From Acanthosepion lycidas (taxonomy: Eukaryota > Mollusca > Cephalopoda > Sepiida > Sepiidae): a stretch of DNA of 64,000 bases. The notes beneath the pieces were generated by a model, which saw only the letters and a list, made by a program, of their open reading frames with translations, was not told where the DNA came from and made no database searches. Positions 35,971-48,906 of this stretch are shown one piece after another; the first letter of the stretch is position 1, and each line of letters begins with the position of its first letter. The translations under genes were made by a program, and so were the position numbers. The DNA lies in assembly GCA_963932145.1 (NCBI GenBank), contig OZ010577.1:15539889-15603888 (forward strand), written 5' to 3'.

Positions 35971-38215
35971 AGTGCGCGTAGCATGCAAAGGTTACGACTC
36001 ATATAACAGGGATTTCCTTGAAAAACTGTGTGGACGCAAAATGGGTGATCGCTGTATGTTTCTCTACTGCCGTGCGTTCTATTTACCTTAACATACTTTC
36101 ATTTAACTTTATGAACACGCAAGGGTCTACTCTAAAACCTTCTTACAATTATTTTTCATTCGAACTCATACAGTGAGCGTAGCATGCAAAGGATACGATT
36201 CGTATAACAGGGATTTCCTTGAAAAACTGTGTGGACGCAAAATGGGTGTTCGCTGTCAGTTTTTCTCCTGCCGTGCGTTCTATTTACCTTTACATTCTTT
36301 CATTTAAATTTATGAACAGGAAAGAGCCTCCTCTAAAAGCTGCTTACAATTATTTTTCATTCTAACTCATACAGTGAGCGTAGCATGCAAAGGATACGAC
36401 CCATATAACAGGGATTTCCTTGAAAAACTGTGTGGACGCAAAATGGGTGATCGCTGTCTGTTTTTGTCCTGCCGTGCGTTCTATTTACCTTTACATTCTT
36501 TCATTTAACTTTATGAACAGGCAAGAGCCTCCTTTAAAACCTGGTTACAATTATTTTTCATTCGAACTCATACAGTGAGTGTATCATGCAAAGGATACGA
36601 TTCATATAACAGGGATTTCCTTGAAAAACTGTGTGGACGCAAAATGGGTGATCGCTGTATGTTTCTCTCCTGTCGTGCGTTCTATTTACCTTTGCATTCT
36701 TTCATTTAAATTTATGAACAGACAAGAGCCTCCGCTAAAACCTGCGTACAATTATTTTTCATTCGAACTCATACAGTGAGCGTAGCATGCAAAGGATACG
36801 ATTCATATAACAGGGATTTCCTTGAAAAACTATGTGGACTCTAAATGGGTGATCGCTGTATGTTTCTCTCATGCCGGGCGTTCTATTTACATTTACTTTC
36901 TTTCATTTAACTTTATGAACAGGCAAGAGCCTTCTCTAAAAGCTGCTTAAAATTATTTTTCATTCGAACTCATACAGTGAGCGTAGCATGCCAATGTTAC
37001 GACTCATATAACAGGGATTTCCTTGAAAAACTGTGTGGACCCAAAATGGTTGATCGCTGTATGTTTCTCTCCTGCCGTGCGTTCTATTTACCTTTACATT
37101 CTTTCATTTAACTTTATGAACAGGCAAGAGCCTTCTCTAAAACCTGCTTACAATTATTTTTCATTCTAACTCATACAGTGAGCGTAGCATGCAAAGGATA
37201 CGACTCATATAACAGGGATTTCCTTGAAAAACTCTATGGACGCAAAATGGGTGATCGCTGTCTGTTTTTCTCCTGCCGTGCGTTCTATTTACCTTTACAT
37301 TCTTTCATTTAACTTTATGAACAGGCAAGAGCCTCCTCTAAAAGCTGCTTACAATTATTTTTCATCCGAACTCATACAGTGAGCGTAGCATGCAAAGGAT
37401 ACTATTCATATAACAGGGATTTCCTTGAAAAACTGTGTGGACGCAAAATGGGTGATCGCTGTATGTTTCTCTCCTGCCGGGCGTTCTATTAACATTTACT
37501 TTCTTTCATTTAACTTTATGAACAGGCAATGGCCTCCTCTAAAACCTTCTTACAATTATTTTTCATTAGAACTCATACACTGAGCGTAGCATGCAAAGGA
37601 TACGATTCGTATAACAGGGATTTTCTTGAAAAACTGTGTGGACGCAAAATGGGTGATCGCTGTCTGTTTTTCTCCTACCGTGCGTTCTATTTACCTTTAC
37701 ATTCTTTCATTTAACTTTATGAACAGGCAAGAGCCTCCTCTAAAACCTGCTTACAATTATTTTACATTCGAACTCATTCAGTGAGCGTAGCATGCAAAGG
37801 TTACGACTCACGTAACAGGGATTTCCTTGAAAAACTGTGTGGACGCAAAATGGGAGATCGCTGTATGTTTCTCTCCTGCCGTGCGTTATATTTACCTTTA
37901 CATTCTTTCATTTCACTTTATGAACAGGAAAGAGCCTCCTCTAAAAGCTGCTTACAATTATTTTTCATTCGAACTCATACAGTGAGCGTAGCATGCAAAG
38001 GTTACGACTCACGTAACAGGGATTTCCTTGAAAAACTGTGTGGACGCAAAATGGGAGATCGCTGTATGTTTCTCTCCTGCCGTGCGTTCTATTTACCTTT
38101 ACATTCTTTCATTTAAATTTATGAACAGGAAAGGGTCTCCTCTAAAAGCTGCTTACAATCATTTTTCATTCGAACCCATACAGTGAGCGTAGCATGCAAA
38201 GGATACGACTCACGT
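35804..38215 (+). repeat. Twelve-monomer 2,412-bp duplication, copy 1
   Basis: Each base from about 35,804 to 38,227 appears again exactly 2,412 bp downstream. I noticed no difference when comparing corresponding lines. The block carries private units such as GTGCGCGTAGC, ACCTTAACATACTTTC, GAACACGCAAGGG, CGCTGTCAGTTTTTC, GTGTATCATGC and CTATTAACATTTAC. All twelve monomers are 201 bp. The unit at 38,183 is chimeric: its start matches 40,595 and its remainder matches 35,771, so the junction lies inside a monomer near 38,216-38,227. Confidence 0.93.
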
Positions 38216-40627
38216 AACAGGGATTTCTTTGAAAAACTGTGTGGACGCAAAATGGGTGATCGCTGTATGTTTCTCTCCTGTCGTGCGTTCTATTTACCTT
38301 TACATTCTTTCATTTAACTTTATGAACAGGCAAGAGCCTCCTCTAAAAGCTGCTTACAATTATTTTTCATTCGAACTCAAACAGTGCGCGTAGCATGCAA
38401 AGGTTACGACTCATATAACAGGGATTTCCTTGAAAAACTGTGTGGACGCAAAATGGGTGATCGCTGTATGTTTCTCTACTGCCGTGCGTTCTATTTACCT
38501 TAACATACTTTCATTTAACTTTATGAACACGCAAGGGTCTACTCTAAAACCTTCTTACAATTATTTTTCATTCGAACTCATACAGTGAGCGTAGCATGCA
38601 AAGGATACGATTCGTATAACAGGGATTTCCTTGAAAAACTGTGTGGACGCAAAATGGGTGTTCGCTGTCAGTTTTTCTCCTGCCGTGCGTTCTATTTACC
38701 TTTACATTCTTTCATTTAAATTTATGAACAGGAAAGAGCCTCCTCTAAAAGCTGCTTACAATTATTTTTCATTCTAACTCATACAGTGAGCGTAGCATGC
38801 AAAGGATACGACCCATATAACAGGGATTTCCTTGAAAAACTGTGTGGACGCAAAATGGGTGATCGCTGTCTGTTTTTGTCCTGCCGTGCGTTCTATTTAC
38901 CTTTACATTCTTTCATTTAACTTTATGAACAGGCAAGAGCCTCCTTTAAAACCTGGTTACAATTATTTTTCATTCGAACTCATACAGTGAGTGTATCATG
39001 CAAAGGATACGATTCATATAACAGGGATTTCCTTGAAAAACTGTGTGGACGCAAAATGGGTGATCGCTGTATGTTTCTCTCCTGTCGTGCGTTCTATTTA
39101 CCTTTGCATTCTTTCATTTAAATTTATGAACAGACAAGAGCCTCCGCTAAAACCTGCGTACAATTATTTTTCATTCGAACTCATACAGTGAGCGTAGCAT
39201 GCAAAGGATACGATTCATATAACAGGGATTTCCTTGAAAAACTATGTGGACTCTAAATGGGTGATCGCTGTATGTTTCTCTCATGCCGGGCGTTCTATTT
39301 ACATTTACTTTCTTTCATTTAACTTTATGAACAGGCAAGAGCCTTCTCTAAAAGCTGCTTAAAATTATTTTTCATTCGAACTCATACAGTGAGCGTAGCA
39401 TGCCAATGTTACGACTCATATAACAGGGATTTCCTTGAAAAACTGTGTGGACCCAAAATGGTTGATCGCTGTATGTTTCTCTCCTGCCGTGCGTTCTATT
39501 TACCTTTACATTCTTTCATTTAACTTTATGAACAGGCAAGAGCCTTCTCTAAAACCTGCTTACAATTATTTTTCATTCTAACTCATACAGTGAGCGTAGC
39601 ATGCAAAGGATACGACTCATATAACAGGGATTTCCTTGAAAAACTCTATGGACGCAAAATGGGTGATCGCTGTCTGTTTTTCTCCTGCCGTGCGTTCTAT
39701 TTACCTTTACATTCTTTCATTTAACTTTATGAACAGGCAAGAGCCTCCTCTAAAAGCTGCTTACAATTATTTTTCATCCGAACTCATACAGTGAGCGTAG
39801 CATGCAAAGGATACTATTCATATAACAGGGATTTCCTTGAAAAACTGTGTGGACGCAAAATGGGTGATCGCTGTATGTTTCTCTCCTGCCGGGCGTTCTA
39901 TTAACATTTACTTTCTTTCATTTAACTTTATGAACAGGCAATGGCCTCCTCTAAAACCTTCTTACAATTATTTTTCATTAGAACTCATACACTGAGCGTA
40001 GCATGCAAAGGATACGATTCGTATAACAGGGATTTTCTTGAAAAACTGTGTGGACGCAAAATGGGTGATCGCTGTCTGTTTTTCTCCTACCGTGCGTTCT
40101 ATTTACCTTTACATTCTTTCATTTAACTTTATGAACAGGCAAGAGCCTCCTCTAAAACCTGCTTACAATTATTTTACATTCGAACTCATTCAGTGAGCGT
40201 AGCATGCAAAGGTTACGACTCACGTAACAGGGATTTCCTTGAAAAACTGTGTGGACGCAAAATGGGAGATCGCTGTATGTTTCTCTCCTGCCGTGCGTTA
40301 TATTTACCTTTACATTCTTTCATTTCACTTTATGAACAGGAAAGAGCCTCCTCTAAAAGCTGCTTACAATTATTTTTCATTCGAACTCATACAGTGAGCG
40401 TAGCATGCAAAGGTTACGACTCACGTAACAGGGATTTCCTTGAAAAACTGTGTGGACGCAAAATGGGAGATCGCTGTATGTTTCTCTCCTGCCGTGCGTT
40501 CTATTTACCTTTACATTCTTTCATTTAAATTTATGAACAGGAAAGGGTCTCCTCTAAAAGCTGCTTACAATCATTTTTCATTCGAACCCATACAGTGAGC
40601 GTAGCATGCAAAGGATACGACTCACGT
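38216..40627 (+). repeat. Twelve-monomer 2,412-bp duplication, copy 2
   Basis: It is an apparently identical tandem copy of the previous 2,412 bp. Agreement stops at 38,228/40,640, where GGGATTTCTTTG meets GGGATTTCCTTG. A further related but diverged unit at 41,399 (TATATCAGGG, CGCTGTCTG) resembles 39,992 seven monomers upstream. The absence of differences indicates a very recent event, or possibly an assembly duplication. Confidence 0.92.
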
Positions 40628-42001
40628 AACAGGGATTTCCTTGAAAAACTGTGTGGGCGCAAAATGGGTGATCGTTGTCTGTTTTTCTCCTGCCGTGCGT
40701 TCTATTTACCTTTACATTCTTTCATTTAACTTTAAGAACAGGCAAGAGCCTCCTCTAAAAGCTGCTTACAATTATTTTTCATCCGCACTCATACAGTGAG
40801 CGTAGCATGCAAAGGATACTATTCATATAACAGGGATTTTCTTGAAAAACTATGTGGACGCTAAATGGGTGATCGCTGTATGTTTCTCTCCTGCCGTGCG
40901 TTCTATTTACCTTTACATTCTTTCATTTAACTTTATGAACAGGCAAGAGCCTCCTCTAAAACCTGCTTACAATTATTTTTCATTCGAACTCATACAGTGA
41001 GCGTAGCATGCAAAGGTTACGACTCACGTAACAGGGATTTCCTTGAAAAACTGTGTGGACGCAAAATGGGTGATCGCTGTATTTTTCTCTCCTGCCATGC
41101 GTCCTATTTACCTTTACATTCTTTCATTTAACTTTATGAACAGGCAAGAGCCTCCTCTAAAGGCAGCTTACAATTATTTTTCATTCGAACTCATACAGTG
41201 AGCGTAGCATGCAAAGGTTACGACTCATATAACAGGGATTTCCTTGAAAAACTGTGTGGACGCAAAATGGGTGATCGCTGTATGTTTCTCTACTGCCGTG
41301 CGTTCTATTTACCTTAACATTTTTTCATTTAACTTTATGAACAGGCAATGGCCTCCTCTAAAACCTTCTTACAATTATTTTTCATTAGAACTCATACACT
41401 GAGCGTAGCATGCAAAGGATACGATTCGTATATCAGGGATTTTCTTGAAAAACTGTGTGGACGCAAAATGGGTGATCGCTGTCTGTTTTTCTCCTGCCGT
41501 GCGTTCTATTTACCTTTACATTCTTTCATTTAACTTTATGAACAGGCAAGAGCCTCCTCTAAAACCTGCTTACAATTATTTTACATTCGAACTCATACAG
41601 TGACAGTAGCATGCAAAGGTTACGACTCACGTAACAGGGATTTCCTTGAAAAACTGTGTGGACGCAAAGTGGGTGATCGCAGTATGTTTCTCTCCTGCCG
41701 TGCCTTCTATTTACCTTTACATTCTTTCATTTAAATTTATGAACAGGCAAGGGCCTCCTCTAAAACATGCTTACAATTATTTTTCATTCGAACTCATACA
41801 GTGAGCGTAGAATGCAAAGGTTACGACTCACGTAACAGGGATTTCCTTGAAAAACTGTGGGACCGCAAAGTGGGTGTTCGCTGTATGTTTCTCTCCTGCC
41901 GTGCGTTCTATTTACCTTTACATTCTTTCATTTAAATTTATGAACAGGCAAGGGCCTCCTCTAAAACCGGCTTACAATTATTTTTCATTCGAACTCATAC
42001 A

Positions 42002-42401
42002 GTGAGCGTAGAATTCAAAGGTTACGACTCACGTAACAGGGATTTCCTTGAAAAACAGTGTGGACGCAAAATGGGTGATCGCTGTATGTTTCTCTCCTGC
42101 CGTGCGTTCTATTTACCTTTCCATTCTTTCATTTCACTTTATGAACAGGCAAGGGCCTCCTCTAAAACCGGCTTACATTTATTTTTCATTCGAACTCATA
42201 CAGTGAGAGTAGCATGCAAAGGTTACGACTCACGTAACAGGGATTTCCTTGAAAAAGTGTGGACGCAAAATGGGTGATCGCTGTATGTTTCTCTCCTGTT
42301 GTACGTTCAATTTACCTTTACATTCTTTCATTTAACTTTATGAACAGGCAAGAGCCTCCTCTAAAACCTGCTTACAATTATTTTTCATTCGAACTCATAC
42401 A
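42002..42401 (+). repeat. Two-monomer 400-bp repeat, copy 1
   Basis: A 201-bp unit with TTACATTTATTTTTC is followed by a 199-bp unit starting GTGAGAGTAGC that lacks CT or TG in GAAAAAGTGTGGACGC. The same pair follows at 42,402. Copy 1 has CTCCTGTTGTACGTTC in its second unit, which copy 2 lacks. Confidence 0.8.
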
Positions 42402-42801
42402 GTGAGCGTAGCTTGCAAAGGTTACGACTCACGTAACAGGGATTTCCTTGAAAAACTGTGTGGACGCAAAATGGGTGATCGCAGTATCTTTCTCTCCTGC
42501 CGTGCGTTCTATTTACCTTTACATTCTTTCATTTCGCTTTATGAACAGGCAAGGGCCTCCTCTAAAACCGGCTTACATTTATTTTTCATTCGAACTCATA
42601 CAGTGAGAGTAGCATGCAAAGGTTACGACTCACGTAACAGGGATTTCCTTGAAAAAGTGTGGACGCAAAATGGGTGATCGCTGTATGTTTCTCTCCTGCC
42701 GTGCCTTCTATTTACCTTTACATTCTTTCATTTAAATTTATGAACAGGAAAGAGCCTCCTCTAAAACCTGCTTACAATTATTTTTCATTCGAACTCATAC
42801 A
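42402..42801 (+). repeat. Two-monomer 400-bp repeat, copy 2
   Basis: It repeats the pair of 201-bp and 199-bp units, with GTAGCTTGC at its start and CGCAGTATC in the middle. The shared two-base deletion (42,203 and 42,603) proves common descent of the two pairs. Confidence 0.8.
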
Positions 42802-44005
42802 GTGAGCGTAGCATGCAAAGGTTACGACTCACGTAACAGGGATTTCCTTGAAAAACTGCGTGAACGCAAAGTGGGTGTTCGCTGTATGTTTCTCTGCTGC
42901 CGTGCGTTCTATTTACCTTTACATTCTTTCATTTAACTTTATGAACAGGCAAGAGCCTCCTCTAAAACCTGCTTACAATTATTTTTCATCGAACTCATAC
43001 AGTGAGTGTATCATGCAAAGGATACGATTCATATAACAGGGATTTCCTTGAAAAACTGTGTGGACGCAAAATGGGTGATCGCTGTATGTTTCTCTCCTGC
43101 CGTGCGTTCTATTTACCTTTGCATTCTTTCATTTAAATTTATGAACAGGCAAGGGCCCCCTCTAACACCGGCTTACAATTATTTTTCATTCAAACTCATA
43201 CAGTGAGCGTAGCATGCAAAGGTTACGACTCACGTAACAGGGATTTCCTTAAAAACTGTGTGGACGTAAAATGGGTGATCGCTGTATGTGTCTCTCCTGC
43301 CGTGCGTTATATTTACGTTTACATTCTTTCATTTCACTTTATGAACAGGCAAGAGCCACCTCTAAAAGCTGCTTACAATTATTTTTCATTCGAACTCATA
43401 CAGTGAGCGTAGCATGCAAAGGTTACGACTCACGTAACAGGGATTTCCTTGAAAAACTGTGTGGACGCAAAATGGGTGATCGCTGTATGTTTCTATCCTG
43501 CCGTGCGTTCTATTTACCTTTACATTCTTTCATTTAAATTTATGAACAGGAAAGAGCCTCCTCTAAAAGCTGCTTACAATCATTTTTCATTCGAACTCAT
43601 ACAGTGAGCGTAGCATGAAAAGGTTACGACTCACGTAACAGGGATTTCCTTGAAAAACTGTGTGGACGCAAAATGGGTGATTGCTGTCTTTTTTTCTCCT
43701 GCCGTGCGTTCTATTTACCTTTACATTCTTTAATTTAACTTTATGAACAGGCAAGAGCCTCCTCTGAAACCTGCTTACAATTATTTTACATTCGAACTCA
43801 TACAGTGAGCGTAGCATGCAAAGGTTACGACTCACGTAACAGGGATTTCCTTGAAAAACTGTGTGGACGCAAAATGGGTGATCGCTGTATGTTTCTCCAC
43901 TGCTGTGCGTTCTATTTACCTTTACATTCTTTCATTTAAATTTATGAACAGGAAAGAGCCTCCTCTAAAAGCTGCTTACAATTATTTTTCATTCGAACTC
44001 ATACA

Positions 44006-45010
44006 GTGAGCGTAGCATGCAAATGTTACGACTCACGTAACAGGGATTTCCTTGAAAAACTGTGTGGACGCAAAATGGGTGATCGCTGTATGTTTCTCTC
44101 CTGCCGTCCGTTATATTTACCTTTACATTCTTTCATTTCACTTTATGAACAGGAAAGAGCCTCCTCTAAAAGCTGCTTACAATTATTTTTCATGCGAACT
44201 CATACAGTGAGCGTAGCATGCAAAGGTTACGACTCACGTAACAGGGATCTCCTTGAAAATCTGTGTGGACGCAAAATGGGTGATCGCTGTATGTTTCTCT
44301 CCGGCCGTGCGTTATATTTTCCTTTACATTCCTTCATTTAAATTTATGAACAGGAAAGAGCCTCCTCTAAAAGCTGCTTACAATTATTTTTCATTCGAAC
44401 TCATACAGTGAGCGTAGCATGCAAAGTTTACGACTCACGTAACAGGGATTTCCTTGAAAAACTGTGTGGACGCAAAATGGGTGATCGCTGTATGTTTCTC
44501 TCCTGCCGTGCGTTCTATTTACCTTTACATTCTTTCATTTAAATTTATGAACAGGAAAGAGCCTCCTCTAAAAGCTGCATCCAATCATTTTTCATTCGAA
44601 CTCATACAGTGAGCGTAGGGTGCAAAGGTTACGACTGACGTAACAGGGATTTCCTTGAAAAACTGTGTGGACGCAAAATGGGTGATCGCTGTATGTTTCT
44701 CCACTGCTGTGCGTTCTATTTACCTTTACATTCTTTCATTTAAATTCATGAACAGGAAAGAGCCTCCTCTAAAAGCTGCTTACAATTATTTTTCATTCGA
44801 ACTCATACAGTGAGCGTAGCATGCAAATGTTACGACTCACGTAACAGGGATTTCCTTGAAAAACTGTGTGGACGCAAAATGGGTGATCGCTGTATGTTTC
44901 TCTCCTGCCGTGCGTTCTATTTACCTTTACATTCTTTCATTTAAATTTATGAAGAGGAAAGAGCCTCCTCTAAAAGCTGCTCACAATTATTTTTCATTCG
45001 AACTCATACA
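44006..45010 (+). repeat. Five-monomer 1,005-bp higher-order repeat, copy 1
   Basis: The block begins with a TTATATTTACC unit, followed by the distinctive GGGATCTCCTTGAAAATC unit with TTATATTTTCC, then GTTTACGACTC, a unit with CTCCACTGCTG, and a CAAATGTTACG unit with GAAGAGGAAAG. Copy 2 keeps this order at 1,005 bp distance. Confidence 0.8.
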
Positions 45011-46014
45011 GTGAGCGTAGCATGCAAAGGTTACGACTCACGTAACAAGGATTTCCTTGAAAAACTGTGTGGACGCAAAATGGGTGATCGCTGTATGTTT
45101 CTCTCCTGCCGTGCGTTGTATTTACCTTTACATTCTTTCATTTCACTTTATGAACAGGAAAGACCCTCCTCTAAAAGCTGCTTACAATTATTTTTCATGC
45201 GAACTCATACAGTGAGCGTAGCATGCAAAGGTTACGACTCACGTAACAGGGATCTCCTTGAAAATCTTTGTGGACGCAAAATGGGTGATCGCTGTATGTT
45301 TCTCTCCAGCCGTGCGTTATATTTTCCTTTACATTCCTTCATTTAAATTTATGAACAGGAAAGAGCCTCCTCTAAAAGCTGCTTACAATTATTTTTCATT
45401 CGAACTCATACAGTGAGCGTAGCATGCAAAGTTCACGACTCACGTAACAGGGATTTCCTTGAAAAACTGTGTGGACGCAAAATGGGTGATCGCTGTATGT
45501 TTCTCTCCTGCCGTGCGTTCTATTTACCTTTACATTCTTTCATTTAAATTTATGAACAGGAAAGAGCCTCCTCTAAAAGCTGCTTACAATCATTTTTCAT
45601 TCGAACTCATACAGTGAGCGTAGCATGCAAATGTTACGACTCACGTAACAAGGATTTCCTTGAAAAACTGTGTGGACGCAAAATGGGTGATCGCTGTATG
45701 TTTCTCTCCTGCCGTGCGTTCTATTTACCTTTACATTCTTTCATTTAAATTTATGAACAGGAAAGAGCCTCCTCTAAAAGCTGCTTACAATCATTTTTCA
45801 TTCGAACTCATACAGTGAGCGTAGCATGCAAAGGTTACGACTCACGTAACAGGGATTTCCCTGAAAAACTGTGTGGACGCAAAATGGGTGATCGCTGTAT
45901 GTTTCTCTCCTGCTGTGCGTTCTCTTTACCTTTACATTCTTTCATTTAAATTTATGAACAGGAAAGAGCCTCCTGAAAAACTGCTTACAATTATTTTTCA
46001 TTCGAACTCATACA
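45011..46014 (+). repeat. Five-monomer higher-order repeat, copy 2 (1,004 bp)
   Basis: The GGATCTCC unit recurs at 45,212 with CTTTGTGG and CCAGCCG in place of CTGTGTGG and CCGGCCG. The last unit (45,815) is 200 bp because CTCCTCTAAAAGCTGC has become CTCCTGAAAAACTGC. This is the final length variant in the window; phase is perfect from 46,015 on. Confidence 0.8.
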
Positions 46015-47499
46015 GTGAGCATAGCATGCAAATGTTACGACTCACGTAACAGGGATTTCCTTGAAAAACTGTGTGGACGCAAAATGGGTTATCGCTGTAT
46101 GTTTCTCTCCTGCCGTGCGTTCTATTTACCTTTACATTCTTTCATTTAAATTTAGGAAGAGGAAAGACCCTCCTCTAAAAGCTGCTTACAATTATTTTTC
46201 ATTCGAACTCATACAGTGAGCGTAGCATGCAAAGGTTACGACTCACGTAACAGGGATTTCCTTGAAAAACTGTGTGGACGCAAAATGGGTGATCGCTGTA
46301 TGTTTCTCTCCAGCCGTGCGTTATATTTACTTTTACATTCTTTCATTTCAATTTATGAACAGGAAAGGCCCTCCTCTAAAACCGGCTTACAATTATTTTT
46401 CATTCAAACTCGTACAGTGAGCGTAGCATGATAAAGTTACGACTCACGTAACAGGGATTTCCTTGAAAAACTCTGTGGACGCAAAATGGGTGATCGCTGT
46501 ATGTAACTCTCCTGCCTTGCGTTCAATTTACCTTTACATTCTTTCATTTAAATTTATGAAGAGGAAAGAGCCTCCTCAAAAAGCTGCTTACAATTATTTT
46601 TCATTCGAACTCATACAGTGAGTGTAGCATGCAAAGGTTACGACTCACGTAACAGGGATTTCCTTGAAAAACTGTGTGGACGCAAAATGGGTGATCGCTG
46701 TATGTTTCTCTCCAGCCGCGCGTTATATTTACCTTTACATTCTTTCATTTAACTTTATGAACAGGAAAGGCCCTCCTCTAAAACCGGCTTACAATTATTT
46801 TTCATTCGAACTCATACAGTGAGCGTAGCATGCAAAGGTTAAGACTCACGTAACAGGGATTTCCTTGAAAAACTTTGTGGACGCAAAATGGGTGATCGCT
46901 GTATGTTTCTCTCCTGCCGTGCGTTCTATTTACCTTTACATTCTTTCATTTCACTTCATGAACAGGCAAGAGCCTCCTCTAAAACCGGCTTACAATTATT
47001 TTTCATTCGAACTCATACAGTGAGCGTAGCATGATAAAGTTACGACTCACGTAACAGGGATTTCCTTGAAAAACTTTGTGGACGCAAAATGGGTGATCGC
47101 TGTATGTTTCTCTCCTGCCGTGCGTTCTATTTACCTTTACATTCTTTCATTTAACTTTATGAACAGGCAAGAGCCTCCTCTAAAACCGGCTTACAATTAT
47201 TTTTCATTCGAACTCATACAGTGAGCGTAGCATGATAAAGTTACGACTCACGTAACAGGGATTTCCTTGAAAAACTGTGTGGACGCAAAATGGGTGATCG
47301 CTGTATGTTTCTCTCCAGCCGTGCGATATATTTACCTTTACATTCTTTCATTTCACTTTATGAACAGGAAAGGCCCTCCTCTAAAACCGGCTTACAATTA
47401 TTTTTCATTCGAACTCATACAGTGAGCGTAGCATGCAAAGGTTACGACTCACGTAACAGGGATTTCCTTGAAAAACTGTGTGGACGCAAAATGGGTGAT

Positions 47500-48426
47500 C
47501 GCTGTATGTATCTCTCCTGCCTTGCGTTCTATTTACCTTTACATTCTTTCATTTAAATTTATGAAGTGGAAAGAGCCTCCTCTAAAAGCTGCTTACAATT
47601 ATTTTTCATTCGAACTCATACAGTGAGCGTAGCATACAAAGGTTACGACTCACGTAACAGGGATTTCCTTGAAAAACTGTGTGGACGCAAAATGGGTGAT
47701 CGCTGTATGTTTCTCTCCTGCCATGCGTTCTATTTACCTTTACATTCTTTCATTTCACTTTATGAACAGGCAAGAGCCTCCTCTAAAACCGGCTTACAAT
47801 CATTTTTCATTCGAACTCATACAGTGAGCGTAGCATGTTAAAGTTACGACTCACGTAACAGGGATTTCCTTGAAAAACTGTGTGGACGCAAAATGGGTGA
47901 TCGCTGTATGTATCTCTCCTGCCTTGCGTTCTATTTACCTTTACATTCTTTCATTTAAATTTATGAAGTGGAAAGAGCCTCCTCTAAAAGCTGCTTACAA
48001 TTATTTTTCATTCGAACTCATACAGTGAGCGTAGCATGCAAAGGTTACGACTCACGTAACAGGGATTTCCTTGAAAAACTGTATGGACGCAAAATGGGTG
48101 TTCGCTGTATGTTTCTCTCCTGCCGTGCGTTCTATTAACCTTTACATTCTTTCATTTAACTTTATGAACAGGCAAGAGCCTCCTCTAAAACCTGCTTACA
48201 ATTATTTTTCATTCGAACTCATACAGTGAGCGTAGCATGCAAAGGTTACGACTCACGTAACAGGGATTTCCTTGAAAAACTGTGTGGACACAAAGTGGGT
48301 GTTCGCTGTATGTTTCTCTCCTGCCGTGCGTTCTATTAACCTTTACATTCTTTCATTTAACTTTATGAACAGGCAAGAGCCTCCTCTAAAACCTGCTTAC
48401 AATTATTTTTCATTCGAACTCATACA
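47500..48426 (+). repeat. Segment repeated 1,407 bp downstream, copy 1
   Basis: It runs from the CTGTATGTATCTCTCC part of one unit through a GCATACAAAGG unit, a GCATGTTAAAG unit, a CTGTATGGACG unit with GGGTGTTCGC and a GGACACAAAGTGG unit with CTATTAACC. The same order is found seven monomers later. Boundaries are approximate. Confidence 0.75.
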
Positions 48427-48906
48427 GTGAGCGTAGCATGCAAAGGTTACAACTCACGTAACAGGGATTTCCTTGAAAAACTGTGTGGACGCAAAATGGG
48501 TGATCGCTGTATGTTTCTCTCCTGCTGTGCGTTCTATTTACCTTTACATTCTTTCATTTATATTTATGAACAGGAAAGGCCCTCCTCTAAAACCGGCTTA
48601 CAATTATTTTTCATTCGAACTCATACAGTGAGCGTAGCATGCAAAGGTTACGACTCACGTAACAGGGATTTCCTTGAAAAACTGTGTGGACGCAAAATGG
48701 GTGATCGCTGTATGTTTCTCTCCTGCCGTGCGTTCTATTTACCTTTACATTCTTTCATTTCACTTTATGAACAGGCAAGAGCCTCCTCTAAAACCGGCTT
48801 ACAATCATTTTTCATTCGAACTCATACAGTGAGCGTAGCATGTTAAAGTTACGACTCACGTAACAGGGATTTCCTTGAAAAATTGTGTGGACGCAAAATG
48901 GGTGAT

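Larger units (their letters stand above)
16088..37780 (+). repeat. Domain II: GATACGATTCATATAAC/GATACGATTCGTATAAC subfamily, indel-rich
   Basis: The dominant haplotypes at unit positions 20-36 are GATACGATTCATATAAC and GATACGATTCGTATAAC, and ACCTGC replaces ACCGGC. Almost every monomer has TTTCATTTAAC, which places TAA in the main frame. Twenty-four of the 36 non-201-bp monomers lie here, mainly single-base losses such as GGGATTCCTTG, GAACAGCAAG, TTATTTTCATT and ACTGATGG. Insertions include GGGTGTATCGC. Neighbouring units are visibly more diverged than in domains I and IV, although fresh duplications (805, 603, 201 and 2,412 bp) sit within or at the edge of the domain. Occasional GTTACGACTCACGTAAC units (for example 27,941 and 28,944) interrupt the pattern. 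Confidence 0.85.

Noticed and set aside
14496..43406. Second plus-strand frame giving about 60-70 residue peptides beginning MDTTHITG or MKNCVDAKW
   Set aside because: It is another reading of the same monomer. Each peptide is bounded by the TGA and TAG in CAGTGAGCGTAGC, and it overlaps the first frame.
43587..43835. Minus-strand open frame of 82 codons, and another at 57029-57220
   Set aside because: They occur where variant bases happen to remove the usual stops on the reverse strand of the satellite. They appear in isolated units and have no recognisable product.
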